Below, piece by piece: positions 6,925 through 13,344 of a DNA stretch of 17,599 nt. The DNA is taken from contig JAEZSM010000019.1 of the NCBI GenBank assembly GCA_023421875.1, positions 1-17,599 on the forward strand. The letters are read 5' to 3'. This DNA comes from Spirochaetota bacterium. GTDB lineage: Bacteria; Spirochaetota; Spirochaetia; Treponematales; Rectinemataceae. The position numbers were made by a program, and so were the translations under genes. Position 1 is the stretch's first letter, and each line of letters begins with the position of its first letter. The notes beneath the pieces were generated by a model. That model did no database searches. It saw nothing but the letters and a program-made list of their open reading frames with translations, and was not told the DNA's origin.

Positions 6925-8091
6925 TCAGGCTCCGGAGACGAATGTGCCTCGAACCATACACATTATTACGGTGAAATCCCGGGACAGTAAAGTAAGATCG
7001 GCGAAAAAACCAGGGGAGATTTCGCCTAGGCGATTCAATCTGAGGATTCGCGCAGGGTTGGATGCGGCCATTTTTACGGCGATTTCCGGAGCTATGCCGT
7101 AATCGACCAGGTTTTTGAGTCCCTCCACCATCGTGAGGGCGCTGCCTGCGATAACCCCGTCGGCGGCGCGGAGGAAGAGCCCGTCCGACAGCAGCACTTC
7201 TTCACGATTGGCAATAAAGGGGCCGTCTTTCTGTTCCGTGGGCTTGAGGGCATCGGTGACCAGGACGATGTTCGTGCTAGGCTTGTCCCGCACCAAGAGC
7301 CGTATAAGATCGGGGTGTACATGCTTGCCGTCGGCGATGATCTCGCAGCTCAAATCGGATTGGATGAGGATCGCCCCGACTGCATTGGGATTTCTGTGAT
7401 CGAGCCTGCTCATGGCATTGAAAAAATGGGTTGAGTGACGAATGCCCGCCTGCATGCCTTCGATCATATTTTCGTAGCTGGCGTCGGTGTGGCCAGCCTG
7501 GAGTACGATGCCTGTCTTGGCGCAATAGAGGGCCAGTTCGCGCATGCCTTTGAGTTCCGGGGCGACGGTCATGTTGACGATGTGACCTTCGCTAGCCTCG
7601 TAAAGCCTGTGCATCAGATCGATGTCCACGGGCCTGGTGAATTCGCCCCGCTGGACGCCTAACTTGGCGGGCGAAATAAAGGGACCTTCAAGATGGACCC
7701 CCGCTATCTTCGATCCAGGCTCCAGTCCCATGGCCGCAATAATCGCCCGAATGCCGGCGATCATATCCTCCTCGGACATGGGGTAGAGTGTGGGACAGAA
7801 GGTGGTGACACCGTAGGCGGCAAGGGCCTTGGACATGGCGAGGATCGAGTCGGTGGAAAGATCCTCGGTGCCGAAACCCGCAAAGCCGTGGATGTGTGAA
7901 TCGATGAGGCCGGGGATGAGGTAGGCGCCCTTGGCGTCTATGAAGTCGACGTCCGGGGAAAAGTGTTTTTGCTTGAAGCGCCGCTCGGAAAAAAGGTCGA
8001 TGATGCTGTCCTCTTCCACGAGAACAGCGCTCTCGGGCATGAGGGCGTATCCGGCCACGACGGTGGCGTTGTGAATGCAGGTCTGCGGCAT
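6925..8091 (-). CDS. nagA: N-acetylglucosamine-6-phosphate deacetylase
   Basis: A cytoplasmic amidohydrolase that removes acetate from GlcNAc-6-phosphate, feeding nagB downstream. It has 388 residues, normal for the family. Metal and catalytic motifs are all present: HIH (66-68), HLEGPF (Glu135), AGHTDA (His201), STHFFNAM (His222) and VTDAL with catalytic Asp280. ADGKHVHP near 253-260 is also typical of NagA. The start at ATG 8091 follows GGGAGG. The TPR gene ends 69 bp upstream and a strong hairpin fills that gap. No PTS or NagC-like regulator gene is in the window. Confidence 0.97.
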   Translation of the reverse strand: MPQTCIHNATVVAGYALMPESAVLVEEDSIIDLFSERRFKQKHFSPDVDFIDAKGAYLIPGLIDSHIHGFAGFGTEDLSTDSILAMSKALAAYGVTTFCPTLYPMSEEDMIAGIRAIIAAMGLEPGSKIAGVHLEGPFISPAKLGVQRGEFTRPVDIDLMHRLYEASEGHIVNMTVAPELKGMRELALYCAKTGIVLQAGHTDASYENMIEGMQAGIRHSTHFFNAMSRLDHRNPNAVGAILIQSDLSCEIIADGKHVHPDLIRLLVRDKPSTNIVLVTDALKPTEQKDGPFIANREEVLLSDGLFLRAADGVIAGSALTMVEGLKNLVDYGIAPEIAVKMAASNPARILRLNRLGEISPGFFADLTLLSRDFTVIMCMVRGTFVSGA

Positions 8092-8108
8092 CTGCTCCTC
8101 CCTGCGGC

Positions 8109-8143
8109 GCCCCGGCGAGCCGCTGCAGGCGGCTCGCCGGGGC
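8109..8143 (-). other. GC-rich intercistronic hairpin before nagA
   Basis: A perfect 15-bp stem (GCCCCGGCGAGCCGC, 8109-8123, with 8129-8143) and 5-nt loop TGCAG. No T-tract follows on the minus strand, so it is not a standard terminator. It ends about 17 nt before the nagA ATG, next to the ribosome binding site. It could stabilise mRNA or block decay between the TPR and nagA cistrons, or set their relative expression. Confidence 0.6.
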
Positions 8144-8160
8144 CTTTATTCAGCTTTTGC

Positions 8161-9645
8161 TTACTCCTGGGTCGAAGGACTTTCTTGCTGGGGCGCGACT
8201 GCTTCCGGCCCCGGCGCAGTTTCAGTTTCCGGCGCAGGGCTTGCTTCCATCGCCGCGCTGTCCTGCTCCGCCTCCGCATCCTGTTCGGGCGGATTTACGG
8301 CCTGCTCCCATTCGACTTTTATCTCTTCCAGGATCGCGAAGATTTCATGGTCTTCAGGGTAAGATTTAGAAAAATAGGTCTTCGCGGCGGATAAATCCAA
8401 AAGCCCCAGCCGAAGCTCATCCGCGCTCATCGCTACCTCCCCGTGCAGGATAGCCCGGTAGAAATAGAATGAGGCCATGGCGTCATCGCCGCCTGCTTTG
8501 GCAATCGCCCTGTCCAGGTACCTGAAACCGGAGTCCGGGTCGTTGGCTGAAAGCCAGGTGGAAAGCAGGGAACGGACGACCTCGGGGTCTCCTGCGAAGG
8601 CTTGGGTCACCTTGTCCGCGGCGGCATCGGCGGCTGGCGAATCACCCAGCTGGACCGCGACCAGATGCCGGATCAGGCCAGGGGTGGACTCGCCGGGAAA
8701 GCTCGACTCGAGTCCGTCGATATACTTCGTCAGCTTTTCCTGATCCAGGGCGCTCAGGCCGGCCCTTATCGCCACGATATAGCCATCGTTCAGCTCATAG
8801 TCATCGGCAGCGCCGGCTATAATCTTGTCCGCCAGGGGATAGACCTCTTCGAGGCGGCCGCTGGACAGGTAAACCTCGGCGAGGCGGAGGGTAAGGGCAT
8901 TGCTGTCAGGAGAAAGCTCGAGCGCCTTTACCAGGATTTTTTCTGCCCCTTCGAAGCGCTGGAGCGCCAGGAGCATACCCGACTGCCTGTCCAGGCTGTC
9001 GGCTGTGAAAAGATCGTAGGCCAGGGCTCTGTCATAGTTTTCAACGCCTTTGACCAGGACTTCCTCGTCGGAGAGCAGCCATTGACCCTGGTAATTCTGC
9101 CAGACTGTGTGGTAATAATCGCCCATTTTCAACGAGAGGGCCGGGGGAATTGCCTCTCCTCGCTCTTCCAGGGAATCGGTGATCTGGGCGGGGTTGAATT
9201 CGATAGGATCTCCGGTATCGGGAGCGCCGAAGCGGAGCATCTCCAGGTTTTCGCCTTCTGCCAGATCGACAAAACCATAGAGAAGGTGCATGGTCGTCTG
9301 AGCGTGTCCGTCCAGGGCCAGGCGGATCTTTTCGGCCAGCAGGAAGGGATTTATGTTTTCCGGATCGGCTTCTGACAGGGTTGTCCAGGCGCTTTTCCAC
9401 TTGCCTTCGGAAACCAAGGCTTCCACCCTGCCGAGAACTTCCCGGTCCTGCTCGGCAGCATCGCCGAAAAGCGCCTCGAACGAGGGCTCCAGCGCCGGGG
9501 CAAGATCTGTGGGGGCAGTGGCCGTATCGGCAGCCGCTTCAGTCGTCTGATCTGTCTGGGCAAAGGCCGAAACCCCGAAAAATAAGAATACAAGGGAGAA
9601 AAAGAGGCCAAGTACCGGCCTTACGTTTTTGAAGACGATGCGCAT
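8161..9645 (-). CDS. Exported TPR-like protein of unknown function
   Basis: A 494-residue protein I do not recognise as a named family. A signal peptide occupies about residues 1-29 (hydrophobic run VLGLFFSLVFLFFGVSAFA, cleavage after AFA). The middle is rich in Ala/Leu/Asp helices with TPR-like units, clearest around 205-290 (for example GVENYDRALAYDLF, then FEGAEKILVKALELSPDSNA and LAEVYLSSGRLEEVYPLA). The last 45 residues are a disordered Pro/Glu/Ala/Gln tail. It probably acts in the periplasm or on the envelope as a scaffold. Start ATG 9645 has AAGGAG 5 nt upstream. It reads into nagA and nagB, so it may share their transcript, though a functional link is unproven. Confidence 0.75.
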   Translation of the reverse strand: MRIVFKNVRPVLGLFFSLVFLFFGVSAFAQTDQTTEAAADTATAPTDLAPALEPSFEALFGDAAEQDREVLGRVEALVSEGKWKSAWTTLSEADPENINPFLLAEKIRLALDGHAQTTMHLLYGFVDLAEGENLEMLRFGAPDTGDPIEFNPAQITDSLEERGEAIPPALSLKMGDYYHTVWQNYQGQWLLSDEEVLVKGVENYDRALAYDLFTADSLDRQSGMLLALQRFEGAEKILVKALELSPDSNALTLRLAEVYLSSGRLEEVYPLADKIIAGAADDYELNDGYIVAIRAGLSALDQEKLTKYIDGLESSFPGESTPGLIRHLVAVQLGDSPAADAAADKVTQAFAGDPEVVRSLLSTWLSANDPDSGFRYLDRAIAKAGGDDAMASFYFYRAILHGEVAMSADELRLGLLDLSAAKTYFSKSYPEDHEIFAILEEIKVEWEQAVNPPEQDAEAEQDSAAMEASPAPETETAPGPEAVAPQQESPSTQE

Positions 9646-9698
9646 TCAAACTCCTTTATTTTCTCATCGTACACCACATCGGTGGGAGAGGAGAACTG

Positions 9699-9728
9699 AT
9701 AATATACTAGCAACACAGGAACTTGGAA
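9699..9728 (-). promoter_or_regulatory. Promoter candidate for the TPR-nagA-nagB unit
   Basis: A near-consensus -10 TATTAT (9699-9704) has a weak -35 TTCCAA (9723-9728) at 18-bp spacing. The leader to ATG 9645 would be about 47 nt and contains the AAGGAG site. Confidence 0.4.
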
Positions 9729-9744
9729 TATAAAGCCAATCGAA

Positions 9745-9778
9745 CGACTTTCAAAAGTCTGTTAACTTTTGAAAGTCG
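9745..9778. repeat. Inverted repeat 1 of the hairpin cluster
   Basis: A perfect 14-bp inverted repeat: CGACTTTCAAAAGT (9745-9758), loop CTGTTA, complement 9765-9778. Each arm is itself a quasi-palindrome (ACTTT..AAAGT). No T-tract follows on either strand. Confidence 0.85.
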
Positions 9779-9785
9779 CTTTGTA

Positions 9786-9828
9786 GTTTCGTCATTTTTT
9801 ATGCCAAAGGCATGAAAAATGACGAAAC
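9786..9828. repeat. Inverted repeat 2 of the hairpin cluster
   Basis: Arms of 20 bp (9786-9805 and 9809-9828) surround an AAA loop, with a single T-G wobble at 9800/9814. The outer part reads GTTTCGTCATTTTT. It is the longest stem in the window. No terminator-type T run follows on either side. Confidence 0.88.
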
Positions 9829-9846
9829 GTACGCATCATAAAGGTA

Positions 9847-9880
9847 GTTTTTGCAAAACTCGTCTGACTTTTGCAAAAAC
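9847..9880. repeat. Inverted repeat 3 of the hairpin cluster
   Basis: A perfect 12-bp inverted repeat: GTTTTTGCAAAA (9847-9858) with 9869-9880. The 10-nt centre can add two more pairs after one mismatch. Each arm contains TTTTGCAAAA, a perfect 10-bp palindrome in its own right. It has the same 34-nt total length as repeat 1. Confidence 0.85.
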
Positions 9881-9924
9881 CCCAATAGAAAAAACAAAAG
9901 ACTTTTTAAGGCTGGCTCTACCTA

Positions 9925-9954
9925 TTGAACAAAGCAAGAGGGCTTCAGTATCAT
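9925..9954 (+). promoter_or_regulatory. Promoter candidate for the ykgJ-like gene
   Basis: TTGAAC (9925-9930), an 18-bp spacer and TATCAT (9949-9954). The leader of roughly 40 nt contains a 6-bp hairpin (9960-9988) and no strong Shine-Dalgarno before ATG 10004. Confidence 0.45.
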
Positions 9955-10003
9955 GCCGCGGCGCTGAAAAGTCACTTAAAAAAGCGCCAAAAGAGACCAA
10001 ATC

Positions 10004-10729
10004 ATGCAGCCAGCCCTGTGGAACAGCACCCTTATGCGGCGTTTCAGCGCCCTGGACAGGATATACGGTAGAATCGAGAGCAGCCAGCAGGATTTCAAGC
10101 GGGCCTCGGACCGAGCGGGCAACCCTATCGCCTGCCCGATCCGTTGCGGAAGCTGCTGTGTCCACTTCACTCCGGATGTCACGCCGCTGGAAGCCGAGCG
10201 ACTGGCCTACTATCTTCTCGTGGAGCGAAAAGACCTTATCGATCACTTTTTCAGTCAATTAAACAAATCGGCGAAGGCAGGGGAAGCCTGGACTGGGGAT
10301 AGCGCCTGCCCATTCTGGAATCCGGAGAGGCCGGGAGAAAACTGCATGGTCTACCCTGCCCGGGCCCTAGTGTGCAGGCTTTTCGGGTACTGCGCCGTCC
10401 TGGACAAGGAAGGGCGGCCGAGCTTTGCCCTCTGCGACAAGATGCCCTCCCTGGCCGGCCGCCAGGAAAGGATCTTCAGCGGGGAAGCTATGCTGCAGGG
10501 GCTTTTTGGACGGCGTCCGCCCTTGATGGACGAATTCTCCAGGGAAGTCCTGGCCCTCGATCCCTCCGGTGCGGGCCAGCGGCGCTCGGTCATAGAAGCC
10601 CTTCCCACTGCGCTGGAGAAAATTGCTCTTCTGCTCCAGCTGGCCGAGGCTGACGCGGACCAAAGCGACGCTGCCCTGAGCCCGAGCGAGGCTGACTCCG
10701 ACCCGGATGATTTTCCGATCGCAAGCTGA
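10004..10729 (+). CDS. YkgJ family cysteine-cluster protein
   Basis: A 241-residue cytoplasmic protein of the YkgJ/CxxCxxCC type, thought to bind zinc or an Fe-S cluster; no firm function is known. The cluster CPIRCGSCC gives Cys44, Cys48, Cys51 and Cys52. It is followed by ACPF (Cys102), ENCMVYPARALVCRLFGYC (Cys114, Cys124, Cys130) and Cys144, the expected family order. The C-terminal 30 residues are acidic and low-complexity (Asp/Ser/Ala) and look disordered. ATG 10004 is chosen because it is the first good start after the promoter candidate; Met11 is an alternative. There is only a weak purine stretch (AAGAGA) as ribosome site. Confidence 0.88.
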   Translation: MQPALWNSTLMRRFSALDRIYGRIESSQQDFKRASDRAGNPIACPIRCGSCCVHFTPDVTPLEAERLAYYLLVERKDLIDHFFSQLNKSAKAGEAWTGDSACPFWNPERPGENCMVYPARALVCRLFGYCAVLDKEGRPSFALCDKMPSLAGRQERIFSGEAMLQGLFGRRPPLMDEFSREVLALDPSGAGQRRSVIEALPTALEKIALLLQLAEADADQSDAALSPSEADSDPDDFPIAS

Positions 10730-10813
10730 GTACTGACGAATTTTTTAAGGCCACCAAGCCCCTAAAAGGCAGTCGATACTCTTGCTCGCGCTGAATCGCA
10801 ACCGGCTCCGACC

Positions 10814-10842
10814 TTGCAAAACAAACGCGCCGAGGCTAGGGT
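10814..10842 (+). promoter_or_regulatory. Promoter candidate for the deoxynucleoside kinase
   Basis: TTGCAA (10814-10819), a 17-bp spacer and TAGGGT (10837-10842). ATG 10867 is 24 nt beyond the -10, and no clear Shine-Dalgarno lies between. Confidence 0.45.
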
Positions 10843-10866
10843 AAGAGCAGTCCGAAGCAAACGCAG

Positions 10867-11511
10867 ATGAAAAAATATCTTGTACTGGCAGGCAATATAG
10901 GGGCCGGAAAATCCACCCTCGTGAGCCTGCTCTCGAAAAAGCTGGGCTACCTGCCCTATTTCGAGCCTGTAGCGGAAAATCCCTTTCTCAAGGATTTCTA
11001 TGCGGACATGAGGCGCTGGGCCTTCCACTCCCAGGTATTCTTCCTCACCAGCAGGGCTAAAGCCCACCGCAGGCTTACCGGCGACATGCGCTCGGTGGTC
11101 CAGGACAGATCTCTCTACGAGGATGCCGAAGTCTTCGCGAAAAACCTCTACCGTCAAGGAGCCATGGGAGAGCAGGAGTGGGCTACCTACATGGAACTAT
11201 ATCAGACCCTCGCCTCGATCCTCCCGCCCCCTGACCTTGTCATCTATATCCGCGCTTCGGTGGACACCCTTAAAAGCCGCATAGCGAAACGCGCCAGGGA
11301 CTTCGAAACCTCCATCCCCGAGTCCTACCTCCTAGGCCTCAACAGCCTCTATGAGGAATGGATCCAAGGGTTTACTCTCGCTCCCGTACTCACCATCCCC
11401 GGCGATAGATTCGACTTTGTGGAAGACTCCCGGGACCTCTTTGCCATCTGCGCCACGGTGAAAAAGCGTCTCCAGGACCCCCAGAACCTGCTCTTCCCCT
11501 ACGAGATGTAG
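10867..11511 (+). CDS. Deoxynucleoside kinase (dAK/dGK/dCK family)
   Basis: Phosphorylates deoxynucleosides with ATP, a salvage step. It has 214 residues, the usual size. The P-loop GNIGAGKST spans 9-17, Glu33 in YFEPV is the likely catalytic base, DRSLYEDAEVFA (80-91) is the conserved DRS motif, and the lid region near 138-146 is rich in Arg/Lys (SRIAKRARDF). The base preference (dA, dG or dC) cannot be told from this alone. It follows the ykgJ-like gene by 137 bp with its own promoter candidate. It ends convergent with the SDR gene, with a GC hairpin at 11517-11546 in between. Confidence 0.92.
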   Translation: MKKYLVLAGNIGAGKSTLVSLLSKKLGYLPYFEPVAENPFLKDFYADMRRWAFHSQVFFLTSRAKAHRRLTGDMRSVVQDRSLYEDAEVFAKNLYRQGAMGEQEWATYMELYQTLASILPPPDLVIYIRASVDTLKSRIAKRARDFETSIPESYLLGLNSLYEEWIQGFTLAPVLTIPGDRFDFVEDSRDLFAICATVKKRLQDPQNLLFPYEM

Positions 11512-11516
11512 GCCTT

Positions 11517-11546
11517 GCCGCGCGTTTCGCCGAAATAGCGCGCGGC
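11517..11546. terminator. Hairpin between convergent dNK and SDR genes
   Basis: An 8-bp GC stem (GCCGCGCG 11517-11524 with 11539-11546) whose interior can pair further (TTTCG with CGAAA). It sits 6 nt past the kinase stop. No T-tract follows on either strand, so it would be an atypical or factor-assisted terminator. Confidence 0.35.
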
Positions 11547-11568
11547 TGTCGAAGTGTTTACTCGTATA

Positions 11569-12552
11569 TCAAAGCCAACCTTGTTCCCTATACCAGCGGC
11601 ATGTTTCTTCTATGGCCTCGGCAGTGCCTATCGACGGCGAAAAACCCAAAACCCGCTTTGCTTTTTCGGCTGAAAGAACCCAGCTCTGTTGGCGCATTTC
11701 CAGAAGCTTGTTTTTGTCCAGGAGCAGCGGCTCTCTTGTAAAAGGTTTCAGCAGCTCGAACAGAAGCGCAGCCGCTCCAACCAAGGCCTCGGGCAGCTGA
11801 ACCCGGGCTGTTTTTTTTCCCAGCGCAGCTTCGATCATGCCGGAAAACTCATCCCAGTCCCAAGGCGAGCTGTCGGTTATGAAGAAGGCCTGGCCATAGG
11901 CCCTCGGATTGAGGACGCAGTCTGCGACAGCCTCTGCCAGCGTTTTTATATACACGAGAGACATGATTTTCCTGCTTCCCACGACCAGACGAAGCCCGCG
12001 TCGCACCAGCCTAAAATAGTGGAGAAAGTCCCGATCCCGCGGCCCGTAGACCCCCGGAGCCCTGATGCAGGTGCAGCGCATCGTTTTTGCGGCCTCATAG
12101 GCCTGGAGCGCCGTTTCCATCGCAGCCTTGCTCCGCCCGTAAGGCGTCAGCGGCCGCATAGGATCGTCCTCCGAGGATGCCGCTCCATCGATATTGGGGC
12201 CCATTACCGCCTGGGAACTCATGGCGATAATGTGCCGTGGGCCGGCGGGAAGCGAAAGAGCCGCTTCCACGAGATTCACCGTGCCGTCCCTGTTAGCCGC
12301 CAGGAAATCCGCTTCCTCCCTGGCCCGGGTAAGGCCGGCTGCATGGATGACCGCATCGCAGTTTTCAAGAACCGGCCCAAGACTTTGCCGCTCATCGAGG
12401 CTACCATCGAAAAACCGAACCGGCTTCTCCGCGAGCCAGCGCAGATCGGAAGTCTTCCGAACCAGGCACTGAACCTCATGACCGCGGCTCAGCAATGAAT
12501 CTACGATGTGGCTTCCGATAAAACCCGTACCCCCGGTTACGGCGATGCGCAT
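11569..12552 (-). CDS. Extended SDR, NAD-dependent epimerase/dehydratase family
   Basis: A 327-residue NAD(P)-binding enzyme. The Rossmann motif TGGTGFIGSH sits at the N-terminus (Gly7, Gly10, Gly13), the SDR Ser is at 112/113 (MSSQAV) and the catalytic YGRSK gives Tyr138 and Lys142. RAPGVYGPRDRDFLHYFR is typical of the extended SDR substrate region. This looks like a nucleotide-sugar epimerase or 3-beta-HSD-like dehydratase; the substrate is unknown. Start ATG 12552 has AGGAG 6 nt upstream. It is divergent from tpx, and no sugar-nucleotide pathway genes are adjacent. Confidence 0.9.
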   Translation of the reverse strand: MRIAVTGGTGFIGSHIVDSLLSRGHEVQCLVRKTSDLRWLAEKPVRFFDGSLDERQSLGPVLENCDAVIHAAGLTRAREEADFLAANRDGTVNLVEAALSLPAGPRHIIAMSSQAVMGPNIDGAASSEDDPMRPLTPYGRSKAAMETALQAYEAAKTMRCTCIRAPGVYGPRDRDFLHYFRLVRRGLRLVVGSRKIMSLVYIKTLAEAVADCVLNPRAYGQAFFITDSSPWDWDEFSGMIEAALGKKTARVQLPEALVGAAALLFELLKPFTREPLLLDKNKLLEMRQQSWVLSAEKAKRVLGFSPSIGTAEAIEETCRWYREQGWL

Positions 12553-12587
12553 GCGGTTCTCCTGTTTTCCCGTACTTCCCTTAGGCG

Positions 12588-12616
12588 ATACTATACCAGG
12601 AACTTCGGGGCTTCAA
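12588..12616 (-). promoter_or_regulatory. Promoter candidate for the SDR gene
   Basis: TTGAAG (12611-12616), a 17-bp spacer and TAGTAT (12588-12593), about 35 nt before ATG 12552, which has a normal Shine-Dalgarno. It lies in the 142-bp divergent region shared with tpx. Confidence 0.45.
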
Positions 12617-12694
12617 TTATTGGCTGATTTGCCCCCGGCCTGCTTTATCGATACCTTAGAACCCAGGCATGTAACCCTAAATGGAGGATTTCAT

Positions 12695-13204
12695 ATGGCA
12701 AACATTACGTTCAAAGGCAATCAGGTAACTACCGTTGGCAGCCTGCCCGCTGTGGGCTCGACTGCCCCCGAGTTCTCCCTCACCCGCGACGACCTTTCGG
12801 ATACGGGCCTCGCCCAGTTCGCCGGCAAGGTCAAGATACTCAACATAGTACCCAGCCTGGATACCGGCGTCTGCGCCGCCAGCGCCCGGGCCTTCAACAA
12901 GGCGGCAGAGAGCCTCGGCACTGTGGTAGTGCTGACCATAAGCCGGGATCTGCCCTTCGCCCAGAAGCGCTTCTGCGAGGCCGAGGGCATCAAGGCCGTC
13001 GTTCCCCTCTCGGAGCTGCGAGACCGCGAGTTCGGTAAACGCTATGGCGTAGAGATGACAAGCGGCCCCCTGGCCGGCCTGCTCTCCAGGGCTGTTGTCG
13101 TGCTGGACAGGAACAACAAGGTCGTCTACACCCAGCAGGTCCCCGAAATAGCCCAGGAGCCCGATTACGCCGCAGCCCTGGCCGCAGCCAAGTCGGCTCA
13201 TTAG
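12695..13204 (+). CDS. tpx: Thiol peroxidase, atypical 2-Cys peroxiredoxin
   Basis: Reduces hydrogen peroxide and organic peroxides using thioredoxin. It has 169 residues, the family norm. The peroxidatic cysteine is Cys60 in PSLDTGVCAASARAFN and the resolving cysteine is Cys94 in DLPFAQKRFCEAEGI, the Tpx spacing for an intramolecular disulfide. Start ATG 12695 (MANITFKGN) is set by GGAGG 7 nt upstream; a longer frame from 12506 overlaps the SDR gene and is unlike the family. No signal peptide, so cytoplasmic here. It is closed by the terminator at 13281-13316. Confidence 0.96.
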   Translation: MANITFKGNQVTTVGSLPAVGSTAPEFSLTRDDLSDTGLAQFAGKVKILNIVPSLDTGVCAASARAFNKAAESLGTVVVLTISRDLPFAQKRFCEAEGIKAVVPLSELRDREFGKRYGVEMTSGPLAGLLSRAVVVLDRNNKVVYTQQVPEIAQEPDYAAALAAAKSAH

Positions 13205-13280
13205 GCTCCATCTTCCCGGGCTGGCGAGGAGGGGATTTTTTCGGCGGCTCAACGGTAAAACTAATCACTAAACGGTAGAT

Positions 13281-13316
13281 AAAAAGGGTTGTCCGCATTT
13301 TCGGACAACCCTTTTT
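13281..13316. terminator. Bidirectional intrinsic terminator between tpx and the glycosyltransferase gene
   Basis: A perfect 15-bp stem (AAAAAGGGTTGTCCG 13281-13295 with 13302-13316) and 6-nt loop. The GC core is flanked by A on the left and T on the right, giving a U-tract in both directions. It serves the convergent genes ending at 13204 and 13345. Confidence 0.9.
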
Positions 13317-13344
13317 TCATTAATCCAGTAGCATAAAGACAGCT

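Larger units (their letters stand above)
9646..10003. other. Gene-free, AT-rich divergent intergenic region
   Basis: This 358-bp stretch separates the TPR gene (leftward) from the ykgJ-like gene (rightward). It is clearly more AT-rich than its flanks. It holds the TPR promoter candidate (9699-9728), the three inverted repeats (9745-9880), smaller palindromes (AAAAG-A-CTTTT at 9896-9906; CAATAG 9883-9888 paired with CTATTG 9922-9927), the ykgJ promoter candidate (9925-9954) and a 6-bp leader hairpin (GGCGCT 9960-9965 with 9983-9988). I see no tRNA, DnaA-box cluster or convincing protein gene in it. Confidence 0.7.

Noticed and set aside
8602..9375. A 257-codon plus-strand frame antisense to the TPR gene
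   Set aside because: The minus-strand frame has a signal peptide, repeats and a good ribosome site; the plus-strand one is an antisense shadow common in GC-rich DNA.
9745..9880. The hairpin cluster as intrinsic terminators, a CRISPR array or a replication origin
   Set aside because: No U-tract follows any stem, the units differ in sequence and spacing, and I see no DnaA-box cluster.
9836..10258. A 140-codon minus-strand frame opposite the start of the ykgJ-like gene
   Set aside because: It is antisense to a well-supported gene, crosses hairpin 3 and the promoter candidate, and shows no recognisable domain.
9819..10262. A 147-codon plus-strand frame starting inside hairpin 2
   Set aside because: It begins in a palindrome arm, has no ribosome site, runs through the ykgJ promoter and then overlaps the cysteine-cluster gene in another frame. 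It is a by-product of that gene and the AT-rich gap.
11689..12498. A 269-codon plus-strand frame antisense to the SDR gene
   Set aside because: The SDR on the other strand has complete NAD-binding and catalytic motifs; this frame has no family features or ribosome site.
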